Origin: Opitutaceae bacterium
GTDB taxonomy: Bacteria; Verrucomicrobiota; Verrucomicrobiia; Opitutales; Opitutaceae
Direction: 5' to 3'
Assembly: GCA_020847775.1 (NCBI GenBank)
Contig: JADLBI010000262.1
Location: 1-11,747 of the forward strand
Length of the DNA stretch: 11,747 bases
Position 1 is the stretch's first letter. Each line of letters begins with the position of its first letter. The notes under the pieces were generated by a model, which was not told the origin of the DNA, searched no databases, and was given only the letters and a program-made list of their open reading frames with translations. Below, one piece after another: positions 1 to 7,401 of the stretch. A program made the translations under genes and the position numbers.

Positions 1-791
1 ACTACTCCCGGCTTGGCTATCGGAGTTCGGGTTGGGCCTTGATCCGCGGGCTGCACGCTCACGTTGCGCGCCACGACTGGCAAATCGGCAACGGCCAATG
101 CATTTAGCCAACTGCGCAAGGTCTCGGTCCGCCCAGTGAAACGCACCGCAAATCGTTGCGTGCTCAGCACACCGCCACGTCGCAACGCGAGTGCTGTTGG
201 CAAGGAATGGTTCGATCCAAACTTTCGTCCTTGCTGGGTTTCGGCGACAACTGGCTCTGGCAAGCGCTCAACCTCGAGCAGCGCCAAGGGATGGCAGCGC
301 AGGAGCGAGGATAGAACCTGTTCCAAACCGATCCTTTGTTGAAACACACTCGTAATATCCGCTTCGGCAGGTCCTTCGTTCAGGTAAGCGGGATAGCCGA
401 AGGTCTCGTCGCGATTCAGCTCGACCTGCGCTTGTTTCGCTAACGCGGTCAAGCGTTGCCTATAGGCGACGAGATCGAAATACGCCGCGCGGCGATCAAC
501 CGGGAGTCTTTGTGCCTCAGATTTTAGCCACGCAAATCGGCGTATCTTCAACGACACCAGCTCGGACTCCCGGTGTGCAGACTCTCTTTCCAATTCCCGC
601 GCCACCTCTTCGCGGGGTGCCGGTTCAGCTTGGGCCAGCGATATGGCTTCGCGTTGGAGCACCTCGATTTGGCGTGTGGTTTTCTGCATCGCCCCCTGCT
701 GCCACCACCACCAGCCCAGCCCTGATACTGATAATAATCCAGCGACCAGTAGGACTGCGGTCGGAGATGTTTTGGCACGCCGAGCAGTCAT
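1..791 (-). CDS. Amuc_1100-like (PilO-like) pilus-associated protein, partial (C-terminus off the left edge)
   Basis: The minus-strand frame opened by the ATG at 791-789 stays open for 263 codons to the window edge, so the C-terminus is missing. The N-terminus has a short basic stretch (MTARRAK) and then one membrane segment at about residues 11-30 ending in WWWW. Next comes a charged, probably coiled-coil region at about 38-85, and then an alpha/beta region with YFDLVAYRQRL (104-114) and FGYPAYLNEGP (131-141). This layout matches Amuc_1100-family pilus-like proteins, which are bitopic PilO-like inner-membrane proteins with a periplasmic domain. The start lies 2 nt after the stop of the PilM-PilN-like gene, as expected for the PilO position in a pilM-N-O order. 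The role in the alignment platform of a type IV pilus-like machine is inferred. The family call is by recognition; a generic PilO or GspM-like protein is the alternative. Confidence 0.75.
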   Translation of the reverse strand, partial: MTARRAKTSPTAVLLVAGLLSVSGLGWWWWQQGAMQKTTRQIEVLQREAISLAQAEPAPREEVARELERESAHRESELVSLKIRRFAWLKSEAQRLPVDRRAAYFDLVAYRQRLTALAKQAQVELNRDETFGYPAYLNEGPAEADITSVFQQRIGLEQVLSSLLRCHPLALLEVERLPEPVVAETQQGRKFGSNHSLPTALALRRGGVLSTQRFAVRFTGRTETLRSWLNALAVADLPVVARNVSVQPADQGPTRTPIAKPGV

Positions 792-793
792 GA

Positions 794-2413
794 TCAAAGC
801 GTCGCCTCCGGTTTGATCCGCACGTTGATCTCAAACCGCAACAGGCCCGGCTGACTGCGGTCAAACCGCTCGTGACTCACCGCCTCAAAATATGGCGAAG
901 CCTGTAAGCTTGTGAATAATTGCCGCACCTTGGTATCCGCCGCGCCCGCGTCCAGCAAACGCCCACGCAAAGCTAGTTCCAGTCGTGGCTCGGAATCCCT
1001 ATTGGCACTGTCCGCTTCGACTTCAATTGCCTCGAGGCCGTCCAGCCACACGTCGCCGACCTCGGCAAAACAGGTTTGCAAATCCGCAAGCAAGCTCAGC
1101 CAGCCGGTCCGTCGCGCCTCCGCATCTTGTAGCACCGCGATCTGGTTATTCAGCTCGGCGATACGTGCTTGGTGGTCGGCATTCAGTGCCGCGATTCGTC
1201 GCAACGGCTCCACCTGTGCCTGCAATACTGCCAAGTCGGCCGTTTGTTGGATACGCAAAGTTCTCTGCTGCCACAACAGCGGCGCGGGCAGGAGCAACAG
1301 CAATGCCGCCACCGCCAACCACCACGGGTGGCTCCGTCGGCGTTGCAGCGCGGTCGCGTAGGATGGCGGCAACAATTCAAGTCGCGGCGATTTCGGCCGA
1401 AGCGCGCCAGCGGCCAATCCGCTTAACACCGCCATATCGACACTGTCCGTATCGGATTGGGATATCCCCGAATCTCCAAATCGCAGATTTGGATCTGCGG
1501 GCAGAATAGCAGCCGGGATGCCGAGCCTTTCGGCCAACCGTCCGGCTAATTCCGCCGTCATGCCACCGCCGCCCCACCAAAGTTGCGTGGGCGATTTCGC
1601 ACCGGGATGGCGCATGTATGCCAGCCACGAACGTTGCAGCTCAGCCTGCAGTCGGTCAGCAAACTCGTTCCACGCCGTCTGCACCACCTCATGTGAGGCG
1701 GCATCAACTTGTTGGCTCTGATCCAGACTCAGCACTCGTCGCTTCAACATCTCCGCCTCGGCGATATCGATTTGAAGGCGCTCCGCGATGGCCGTGGTCA
1801 CAGATTGCCCCCCCAAAGCCAAAGTGCGCAAGTGCACGCCGTGGCTGGAAAACACCAGCTGGGTCGAACGGGCGCCGACCTTTACCACCAGCGTAGGCTC
1901 TGTGGTGCGATACAGGGTGGAGCGCCAGAGCGCGACGCTTGCGGGCTCACAATTCGTGATGAGCACCCCGGCCGCCTGAACAGCCCGGCAGATCGTTTCG
2001 ACAGTCTCCAATTTGGCGGCTCCGATGAGCAATTCGGTCTCCTCGCCATCGTCGCCCATTTCCGCATAACCCCACGCCGCCTCGACTAGCGGGTAAGGGA
2101 TGTTTTGGGAGGCTTCAAATTGCGCGACTCGTGGACGTTTTTCACGGTCCACCGTTGGAGTGCGAACCAGTTTTGTGAGCGCCAAATGGCCGGGGAGTCC
2201 CACGCAGCATACGGGAGCGCGCCAAACTCCTTCGCTTAGGCTCGCTTCCAGGGCGGAGGCCATCGCGATATGCCAGTTCGCATCATCATGCTTCCACCCT
2301 GCAAACTCCCTGCGGGCAAATTTCTCCACCCGCAAACCACCGTCAGCCCCGTGTGCGAACAGCGCGACAGAGACATGCGCACCTCCACAATTGATAACGA
2401 GGGCACGTTTCAT
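794..2413 (-). CDS. PilM-PilN fusion-like pilus assembly protein (Amuc_1101-like)
   Basis: This 539-residue protein has two parts. Residues 1 to about 340 resemble the actin-like ATPase fold of PilM, with VKVGARSTQLVF (177-188) followed by LALGGQSVTTAIA (198-210) and a glycine-rich LWWGGGGM (278-285). Residues 346-539 look like PilN: an ELLPPSY lead-in, one membrane segment at about 364-380, a coiled coil at about 388-432, and a periplasmic alpha/beta domain. In type IV pili, cytoplasmic PilM binds the N-terminal tail of PilN, so the fusion places both partners in one chain. I chose the ATG at 2413 over the GTG at 2419 because GGAGG (2425-2421) lies 7 nt before the ATG but only 1 nt before the GTG. 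The ATG also overlaps the upstream stop as ATGA. The N-terminal motif reads VINCGG where PilM usually has a form like GIDIGSS, so nucleotide binding may be altered. Another GspL-like (PilM/PilN-type) architecture is possible. Confidence 0.8.
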   Translation of the reverse strand: MKRALVINCGGAHVSVALFAHGADGGLRVEKFARREFAGWKHDDANWHIAMASALEASLSEGVWRAPVCCVGLPGHLALTKLVRTPTVDREKRPRVAQFEASQNIPYPLVEAAWGYAEMGDDGEETELLIGAAKLETVETICRAVQAAGVLITNCEPASVALWRSTLYRTTEPTLVVKVGARSTQLVFSSHGVHLRTLALGGQSVTTAIAERLQIDIAEAEMLKRRVLSLDQSQQVDAASHEVVQTAWNEFADRLQAELQRSWLAYMRHPGAKSPTQLWWGGGGMTAELAGRLAERLGIPAAILPADPNLRFGDSGISQSDTDSVDMAVLSGLAAGALRPKSPRLELLPPSYATALQRRRSHPWWLAVAALLLLLPAPLLWQQRTLRIQQTADLAVLQAQVEPLRRIAALNADHQARIAELNNQIAVLQDAEARRTGWLSLLADLQTCFAEVGDVWLDGLEAIEVEADSANRDSEPRLELALRGRLLDAGAADTKVRQLFTSLQASPYFEAVSHERFDRSQPGLLRFEINVRIKPEATL

Positions 2414-3036
2414 CGCCACGCCTCCGTCCGGGTGAATGTCGGCGTGTCCCGCGTGTAGACGTCGCGAAACGGCGTTAGAAACTGCGGCTGTAACACACCA
2501 TCATTAGTCCCACCTTCACTAGATACTTTATCCAGAAAACCGCGGTAAACCGCCTCAGTCGCCAAGGATGTCGAGTGACGTGTTAACGCGGCCGATGGCG
2601 CCAAACTGTCGCCACCAACCATGATATCCCAATACTCCGGCGCGTCCGCCAGCGCATCGCGGCGCACAATCTCGGGGGGCAAATAGAATCGCACCAAATT
2701 TCGTCCTGAAACCAAGCCGACCACTCCGGCGTGAGCGCGATAAAAACGCCACTGTTTGGTGCCGCCAGCCACCGGCCGCTCATAACCGAGCCGAGCCTCT
2801 ACCCGCACGCGTTCCGTCACCCGCCCCGGCGTGTTCGTGGCGGGCCGGGCATTGATTTCCACCGTCATTTCCAGCCAATTTGTTGCGCCATCTCCCGGCG
2901 GCCGCACGATTGCGAATCGCACCGCGGCAACTTGTGCTTGATCGGTGGGCGCCGCATCGCCCACTGGGCATAACGCCAAGGCCACGCACCAAAACAACAG
3001 GCAGAGGCTGGAGGGGGCCAGACGCGGCGAGATCAT
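2410..3036 (-). CDS. Exported Amuc_1102-like pilus-associated protein
   Basis: This 208-residue protein begins with a signal peptide: MISPR, a hydrophobic core at about residues 9-24, and a likely signal peptidase I cleavage after VGDA. The mature part is rich in beta-strand-like alternation, for example residues 36-62, 74-84 and 95-122, and has no cysteine. That fits a secreted beta-sandwich protein. It resembles the Amuc_1102 pilus-like family, whose job is not settled, and it sits directly upstream of PilM-PilN-like and PilO-like genes with a 4-nt ATGA overlap to the next gene. The ATG at 3036 was chosen because it places the signal sequence at the N-terminus; a TTG at 3078 would add 14 residues in front. 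No Shine-Dalgarno sequence is visible close to either start. The family call depends mainly on synteny and size. A role in the periplasm or at the cell surface is inferred. Confidence 0.6.
   Translation of the reverse strand: MISPRLAPSSLCLLFWCVALALCPVGDAAPTDQAQVAAVRFAIVRPPGDGATNWLEMTVEINARPATNTPGRVTERVRVEARLGYERPVAGGTKQWRFYRAHAGVVGLVSGRNLVRFYLPPEIVRRDALADAPEYWDIMVGGDSLAPSAALTRHSTSLATEAVYRGFLDKVSSEGGTNDGVLQPQFLTPFRDVYTRDTPTFTRTEAWR
2421..2425 (-). promoter_or_regulatory. Shine-Dalgarno site of the PilM-PilN-like gene
   Basis: GGAGG on the minus strand lies 7 nt before the ATG at 2413, inside the end of the upstream gene. It decides between the ATG and the GTG codon two triplets earlier. It is the clearest ribosome binding site in the window, where most genes lack one. 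Confidence 0.7.
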
Positions 3037-3101
3037 TCTGAAAAACGTTGTCGAGCCCTCGCCCACCGTCACGCTCAAAACATAATTTACTGCCTTCCCA
3101 C
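3037..3101. promoter_or_regulatory. Divergent intergenic region between the pilus-like operon and the Nudix gene
   Basis: These 65 bp separate two genes transcribed away from each other, so promoters for both should lie here or just inside the coding ends. An AT-rich patch at about 3075-3092 (CATAATTTAC at 3081-3090) is the only stretch resembling a -10 region on either strand. No -35 box at standard spacing is convincing. The assignment is by position only. Confidence 0.35.
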
Positions 3102-3611
3102 ATGACCGCTCCTTTGGCTTACAAACTGGCCGTGCTCGTTTTTCTAGAGAACAATGCAGGCGAGCACTTGCTCCTCCTGCGCGCTAAACCGCCCAATCTT
3201 GGCATCTGGAGCCCCATCGGCGGTAAACTGGAAACCGCCACCGGTGAATCCCCCTTTGAATGCGCCGTCCGCGAAACACGCGAAGAAACCGGCTTCTCGA
3301 TCACCGCAGCCGACCTGCATCTTTTCTCTATGATCGCGGAGAAAGCCTACGAGGGAGATTCACACTGGCTAATGTTCCTGTTCCACTGCCGCAAACCTGT
3401 CCCCGAGCTACCTGCTGCCATCAGCGAGGGACGTTTTGGCTTTTTTTCGCGGGCCGCGATCAATGACTTGCCGGTGCCCGAGACGGACCGCCATGCCCTG
3501 TGGCCCATCTACGACCGCTATCGCGATCGTTTTGTCGCCCTCAAGGCCGACTGCTCCCCTGGTCGGCCCGTCCGCGTGGAAATTGAACAAATCACGCCAG
3601 CTCGCGCGTAA
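3102..3611 (+). CDS. Nudix hydrolase
   Basis: This 169-residue protein carries a Nudix box at residues 41-65: G41, E49, then R57-E58, E61-E62 and G64. These are the metal- and pyrophosphate-binding residues of enzymes that hydrolyse nucleoside diphosphates linked to another group. The substrate cannot be told from the sequence; candidates include oxidised dNTPs, NDP-sugars or ADP-ribose. The loop between the glycine and the first glutamate is two residues longer than the standard GX5E spacing (GKLETATGE). The stretch LGIWSPIGGKLE before it is typical of the fold. The ATG at 3102 was chosen because the predicted first strand (YKLAVLVFLE) begins right after it; an in-frame ATG at 3048 would add 18 unlike residues and reach into the divergent region. 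The gene ends 85 bp before E1 alpha on the same strand, so co-transcription is possible but unproven. Confidence 0.88.
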   Translation: MTAPLAYKLAVLVFLENNAGEHLLLLRAKPPNLGIWSPIGGKLETATGESPFECAVRETREETGFSITAADLHLFSMIAEKAYEGDSHWLMFLFHCRKPVPELPAAISEGRFGFFSRAAINDLPVPETDRHALWPIYDRYRDRFVALKADCSPGRPVRVEIEQITPARA

Positions 3612-3682
3612 GACTATCGAGCGCATAAGACTAAACACTTGATTTCCAGCGTGCCTGGCCGAATCCTCTCCCTTTAACCTGA

Positions 3683-3687
3683 AAGGA
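3683..3687 (+). promoter_or_regulatory. Shine-Dalgarno site supporting the TTG start of E1 alpha
   Basis: AAGGA ends 9 nt before the TTG at 3697. No ATG occurs in this frame until codon 37, inside the conserved region, so this site supports the TTG as the true start. Confidence 0.6.
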
Positions 3688-3696
3688 CTCTCTACC

Positions 3697-4776
3697 TTGA
3701 GCAAATCCTCGCACGCCAAACCGATTGCCAAAGCGGCCGATTTCGCCTCCGCCGCCATCAATCAAAAACTCGCCAAAGAGCAGAAGATCGAGCTGTTCCG
3801 CACCATGATGCGCATCCGGCGCTTCGAAGAGCGCAGCTTGCGCGCCTACCAGGCCAAAAAGATCGGCGGCTTCCTCCACCTTTACATCGGCCAAGAGGCC
3901 GTGGCCGTAGGCTGCTGCTCGCTCATGGGCAAAAATGACCACGTCATCACCGCCTATCGCGACCATGGGCACGCCATCTCGGTCGGTATGGGCATGAACG
4001 AACAGATGGCCGAACTCTACGGCAAAGCCACCGGCTGCTCCAAGGGCAAGGGCGGCTCGATGCACTTCTTTGCACCCGATCGCAATTACTGGGGCGGCCA
4101 TGGCATCGTCGGCGGCCAAATCCCGCTCGGGGTCGGCCTCGCCTATGGCATTAAATACAAGGGCCTCAAGGGCGCCTCCATGGCGTTTATGGGCGACGGC
4201 GCCGTCAACCAAGGCGCGGTGCACGAGGCCTACAACCTCGCCGCGCTCTGGCAACTACCCGTGATCTTCGTCATCGAGAACAACGGCTACTCGATGGGCA
4301 CCAGTCAGTCGCGTTCCTCCGCTGGCGAACTCGCCAAACGCGCCGAGGGTTACAATATGGCCTGGGACACCTGCGACGGTCACGACCTCTACGCCGTTCG
4401 CGCGACGATGGACAAATACCTGACCCGCGCCCGTGAAACCTCCGCCCCTGCCGTCATCGAGATGCGCACCTATCGTTATCGTGGTCACTCCGTCGCCGAT
4501 CCGGACAACACCTATCGCACCAAGGACGAGGTTGAGGAGTATCGCCGCACCAAGGACCCGATCCAAAACTTCCAAGATCAGCTCGTCACCGAAAAGGTGC
4601 TTACCGAGGCCAAGATCAAAGAGATCGATCAAGCCGCGCGCGACGAGGCTGAAGCCGCCGCCGCTTTCGCCGAAGCCAGCCCCTGGCCCACGATCGACGA
4701 CATCCAGCGCGATGTGTATTGGGAAGCCGACCATCCCGCCCAGCGCGCCTCCCAAGGCCGCCTCTTCTTCGATTAA
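3697..4776 (+). CDS. pdhA: Pyruvate dehydrogenase E1 component, alpha subunit
   Basis: This subunit works with E1 beta in the thiamine diphosphate (TPP)-dependent decarboxylation of pyruvate and reductive acetylation of lipoyl-E2 in the cytoplasm. The 359-residue length is normal for the family. The TPP-binding motif starts with GDG at residues 166-168 and ends with NN at 195-196. Other hallmarks are KGKGGSMH (116-123), GHGIVGGQ (134-141) and the loop YRYRGHSVADPDNTYR (259-274), which holds the serine that is the phosphorylation position in eukaryotic E1 alpha. The start is TTG, supported by AAGGA 9 nt upstream. The E1 beta gene follows after 19 nt, so the pair is co-expressed. An acetoin or branched-chain 2-oxo acid dehydrogenase is the alternative; the loop sequence and the PDH-type E2 downstream favour pyruvate. 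Confidence 0.95.
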   Translation: MSKSSHAKPIAKAADFASAAINQKLAKEQKIELFRTMMRIRRFEERSLRAYQAKKIGGFLHLYIGQEAVAVGCCSLMGKNDHVITAYRDHGHAISVGMGMNEQMAELYGKATGCSKGKGGSMHFFAPDRNYWGGHGIVGGQIPLGVGLAYGIKYKGLKGASMAFMGDGAVNQGAVHEAYNLAALWQLPVIFVIENNGYSMGTSQSRSSAGELAKRAEGYNMAWDTCDGHDLYAVRATMDKYLTRARETSAPAVIEMRTYRYRGHSVADPDNTYRTKDEVEEYRRTKDPIQNFQDQLVTEKVLTEAKIKEIDQAARDEAEAAAAFAEASPWPTIDDIQRDVYWEADHPAQRASQGRLFFD

Positions 4777-4795
4777 TCCCAACCCACTTTCCACC

Positions 4796-5773
4796 GTGCC
4801 AATCATCACTTACCGCGAAGCCGCCCGGCATGCCCTCGCCGAGGAAATCGAGCGCGACGAAAACGTCGTGCTCTTGGGCGAGGAAGTCGGCCAATTCAAC
4901 GGCTCTTACAAGGTTTCCGAAGGCCTCCTCGAAAAATTCGGCCCCAAGCGCATCGTGGACACTCCGATCTCCGAAGCCGGGTTCATCGGTGCGGGCATCG
5001 GTGCCTCGATGCTCGGCGTGCGCCCCGTCATGGAGCTCATGTTCTGGAGTTTCTATTCGGTCGCATTTGATCAGATCCTCAACAACGCCGCCAACGTCCG
5101 CTACATGTCTGGTGGCTTGATCAACTGCCCGATCGTCATCCGCGGCCCGGCTAACGGCGGCACCAACGTCGGCGCCACCCATTCGCACACCCCGGAAAAC
5201 GTCCTCGCCAACCACCCCGGCGTCAAAGTCGTCGTCCCCGCCACTCCCTACGACGCCAAGGGCCTACTCAAGTCCGCCATTCGCGACAATGATCCGGTCA
5301 TGTTCCTCGAGAACACCCTGCTCTACGGCGAAAAAGGCGAAGTGCCCGACGGCGAATACCTCATCCCACTCGGCAAAGCCGACGTGAAACGCGAAGGCAC
5401 CGATCTCACCATCGTCACCTACGGCCGCTGCGTGCTGCACTCCCTCAAAGCCGCGGAGATTCTCGAAAAAGAACACGAGATCTCCGTCGAAATCGTGGAC
5501 CTGCGCTCCATCCGCCCGCTCGACATCGACACCGTGCTCGCCTCGGTCGCCAAGACCCACCGCGTGCTCATCGTCGAAGAACAAAAACCCTTCGCCAGCG
5601 TCGCGACCCAACTCACCTACATGATCCAAGCCGAAGCCTTCGACGAACTCGACGCCCCGATCAAGCGCCTCTCCACCATCGACGCGCCCGCCATCTACAG
5701 CCCGCCGGTTGAAACTGAACAACTGCCCAACCCGCAGCGCGTCCTCAAAGCCGCGCTCGAAGTCCTCGCCTGA
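4796..5773 (+). CDS. pdhB: Pyruvate dehydrogenase E1 component, beta subunit
   Basis: This 325-residue subunit pairs with E1 alpha to form the E1 heterotetramer. The N-terminal half, which helps form the TPP site, has LLGEEVGQFNGSYKV (26-40) and DTPISEAGFIGAGIGA (55-70), with E60 as the likely catalytic glutamate. The strand-loop VIRGPANGGTNVGATHS (114-130) is also typical. The C-terminal transketolase-type domain includes TIVTYGR (205-211) and VEIVDLRSIRPLD (231-243). The frame stays open far upstream, but the conserved protein begins at the GTG at 4796 (VPIITYREA); no in-frame ATG lies near. The 19-nt gap after E1 alpha has no Shine-Dalgarno sequence, so translation probably depends on coupling to E1 alpha. 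E2 is expected to be its partner in the complex. Confidence 0.95.
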   Translation: MPIITYREAARHALAEEIERDENVVLLGEEVGQFNGSYKVSEGLLEKFGPKRIVDTPISEAGFIGAGIGASMLGVRPVMELMFWSFYSVAFDQILNNAANVRYMSGGLINCPIVIRGPANGGTNVGATHSHTPENVLANHPGVKVVVPATPYDAKGLLKSAIRDNDPVMFLENTLLYGEKGEVPDGEYLIPLGKADVKREGTDLTIVTYGRCVLHSLKAAEILEKEHEISVEIVDLRSIRPLDIDTVLASVAKTHRVLIVEEQKPFASVATQLTYMIQAEAFDELDAPIKRLSTIDAPAIYSPPVETEQLPNPQRVLKAALEVLA

Positions 5774-5788
5774 ATTTAGGATTATTAA

Positions 5789-5877
5789 ATATGGAACTCA
5801 GGAACTCAGAAAAGCCTGCCGAACTGAAGATGTAACCCGGCATACTCTCTGAATTCCGAATTTCCTGATTTCCACAT
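5789..5877. repeat. Imperfect palindromic element between the E1 beta and E2 genes
   Basis: The left arm (5789-5810, beginning ATATGGAACTCAGG) and the right arm (5848-5877, ending TTTCCACAT) are imperfect inverted copies. Within the left arm GGAACTCA occurs twice in tandem (5793-5800 and 5801-5808). A smaller stem, TGCCG (5817-5821) with CGGCA (5838-5842), lies in the centre. The segment is AT-richer than the genes on both sides and codes for nothing evident. It resembles a dispersed intergenic palindrome or small non-autonomous element, and its transcript could fold into a long hairpin between the two cistrons. No T-run follows, so it is not a standard terminator. Confidence 0.6.
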
Positions 5878-5917
5878 TCTAAAACTCCGATCTCCTAAAC
5901 CCAATCTCCAACATCCC

Positions 5918-7237
<1,320 letters not shown>

Positions 7238-7254
7238 AACCGGTAGCTCGCTGC

Positions 7255-7294
7255 CACAGATAGACACAGATTGACCACGCATACCGTGGATCAA
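7255..7294. repeat. Short direct repeat and hairpin in the convergent gap
   Basis: CACAGAT occurs at 7255-7261 and again at 7265-7271. It is followed by a hairpin: TTGACCACG (7271-7279), a 5-nt loop, then CGTGG, one bulged A and TCAA (7285-7294). This lies 17 nt after the E2 stop. It may help end or protect the E2 message, but no T-run follows, so its role is open. Confidence 0.45.
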
Positions 7295-7304
7295 GTAGAA
7301 CTAT

Positions 7305-7372
7305 GGCGCGGCAGCGCCGGTAGGGTCCGCTCTCCGAGCGGACCGCGTCCTGCCCGGAGGTCGGGCCCTACC
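7305..7372. repeat. GC-rich multi-hairpin (REP-like) element in the convergent gap
   Basis: Four nested or adjacent inverted repeats are visible. GGCGC (7305-7309) pairs with GCGCC (7314-7318). GGTAGGG (7319-7325) pairs with CCCTACC (7366-7372) as an outer stem. Inside it are GGTCCGCTC (7324-7332) with GAGCGGACC (7336-7344), a perfect 9-bp stem with a 3-nt loop, and GCCCG (7352-7356) with CGGGC (7362-7366). The 3'-most gene on each strand ends here, so the element could act as a bidirectional barrier for RNA polymerase or a shield against exonucleases. It has the look of a dispersed palindromic repeat family, which is an inference because only one copy is in the window. The rest of 7238-7401 holds nothing I recognise. 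Confidence 0.7.
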
Positions 7373-7401
7373 TGTCGCCTATGGTGTTGATGAAACGCTG
7401 A

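Noticed and set aside
64..793. Plus-strand and alternative minus-strand frames at the left edge
   Set aside because: The minus-strand frame from 791 is continuous to the edge, with a membrane segment and family-like motifs; the others are Arg/Ser/Pro-rich shadows.
3612..3696. Sigma-70 promoter before E1 alpha (TTGATT near 3638)
   Set aside because: The hexamer 17 nt downstream is AATCCT, too far from a -10 consensus to call.
4433..4795. N-terminal extension of about 120 residues on E1 beta
   Set aside because: The frame is open, but the extension is Pro/Ser/Arg-rich, overlaps conserved E1 alpha coding sequence in another frame, and the family N-terminus starts at the GTG at 4796.
3631..4809. 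Long minus-strand reading frames opposite the E1 alpha gene
   Set aside because: They mirror the strong third-position GC bias of the plus-strand gene and encode low-complexity Gly/Ala/Val/Asp-rich protein with no family features.
7319..7372. Rho-independent terminator
   Set aside because: The stems are strong but no T-run follows on either strand, so it was kept as a structured repeat.
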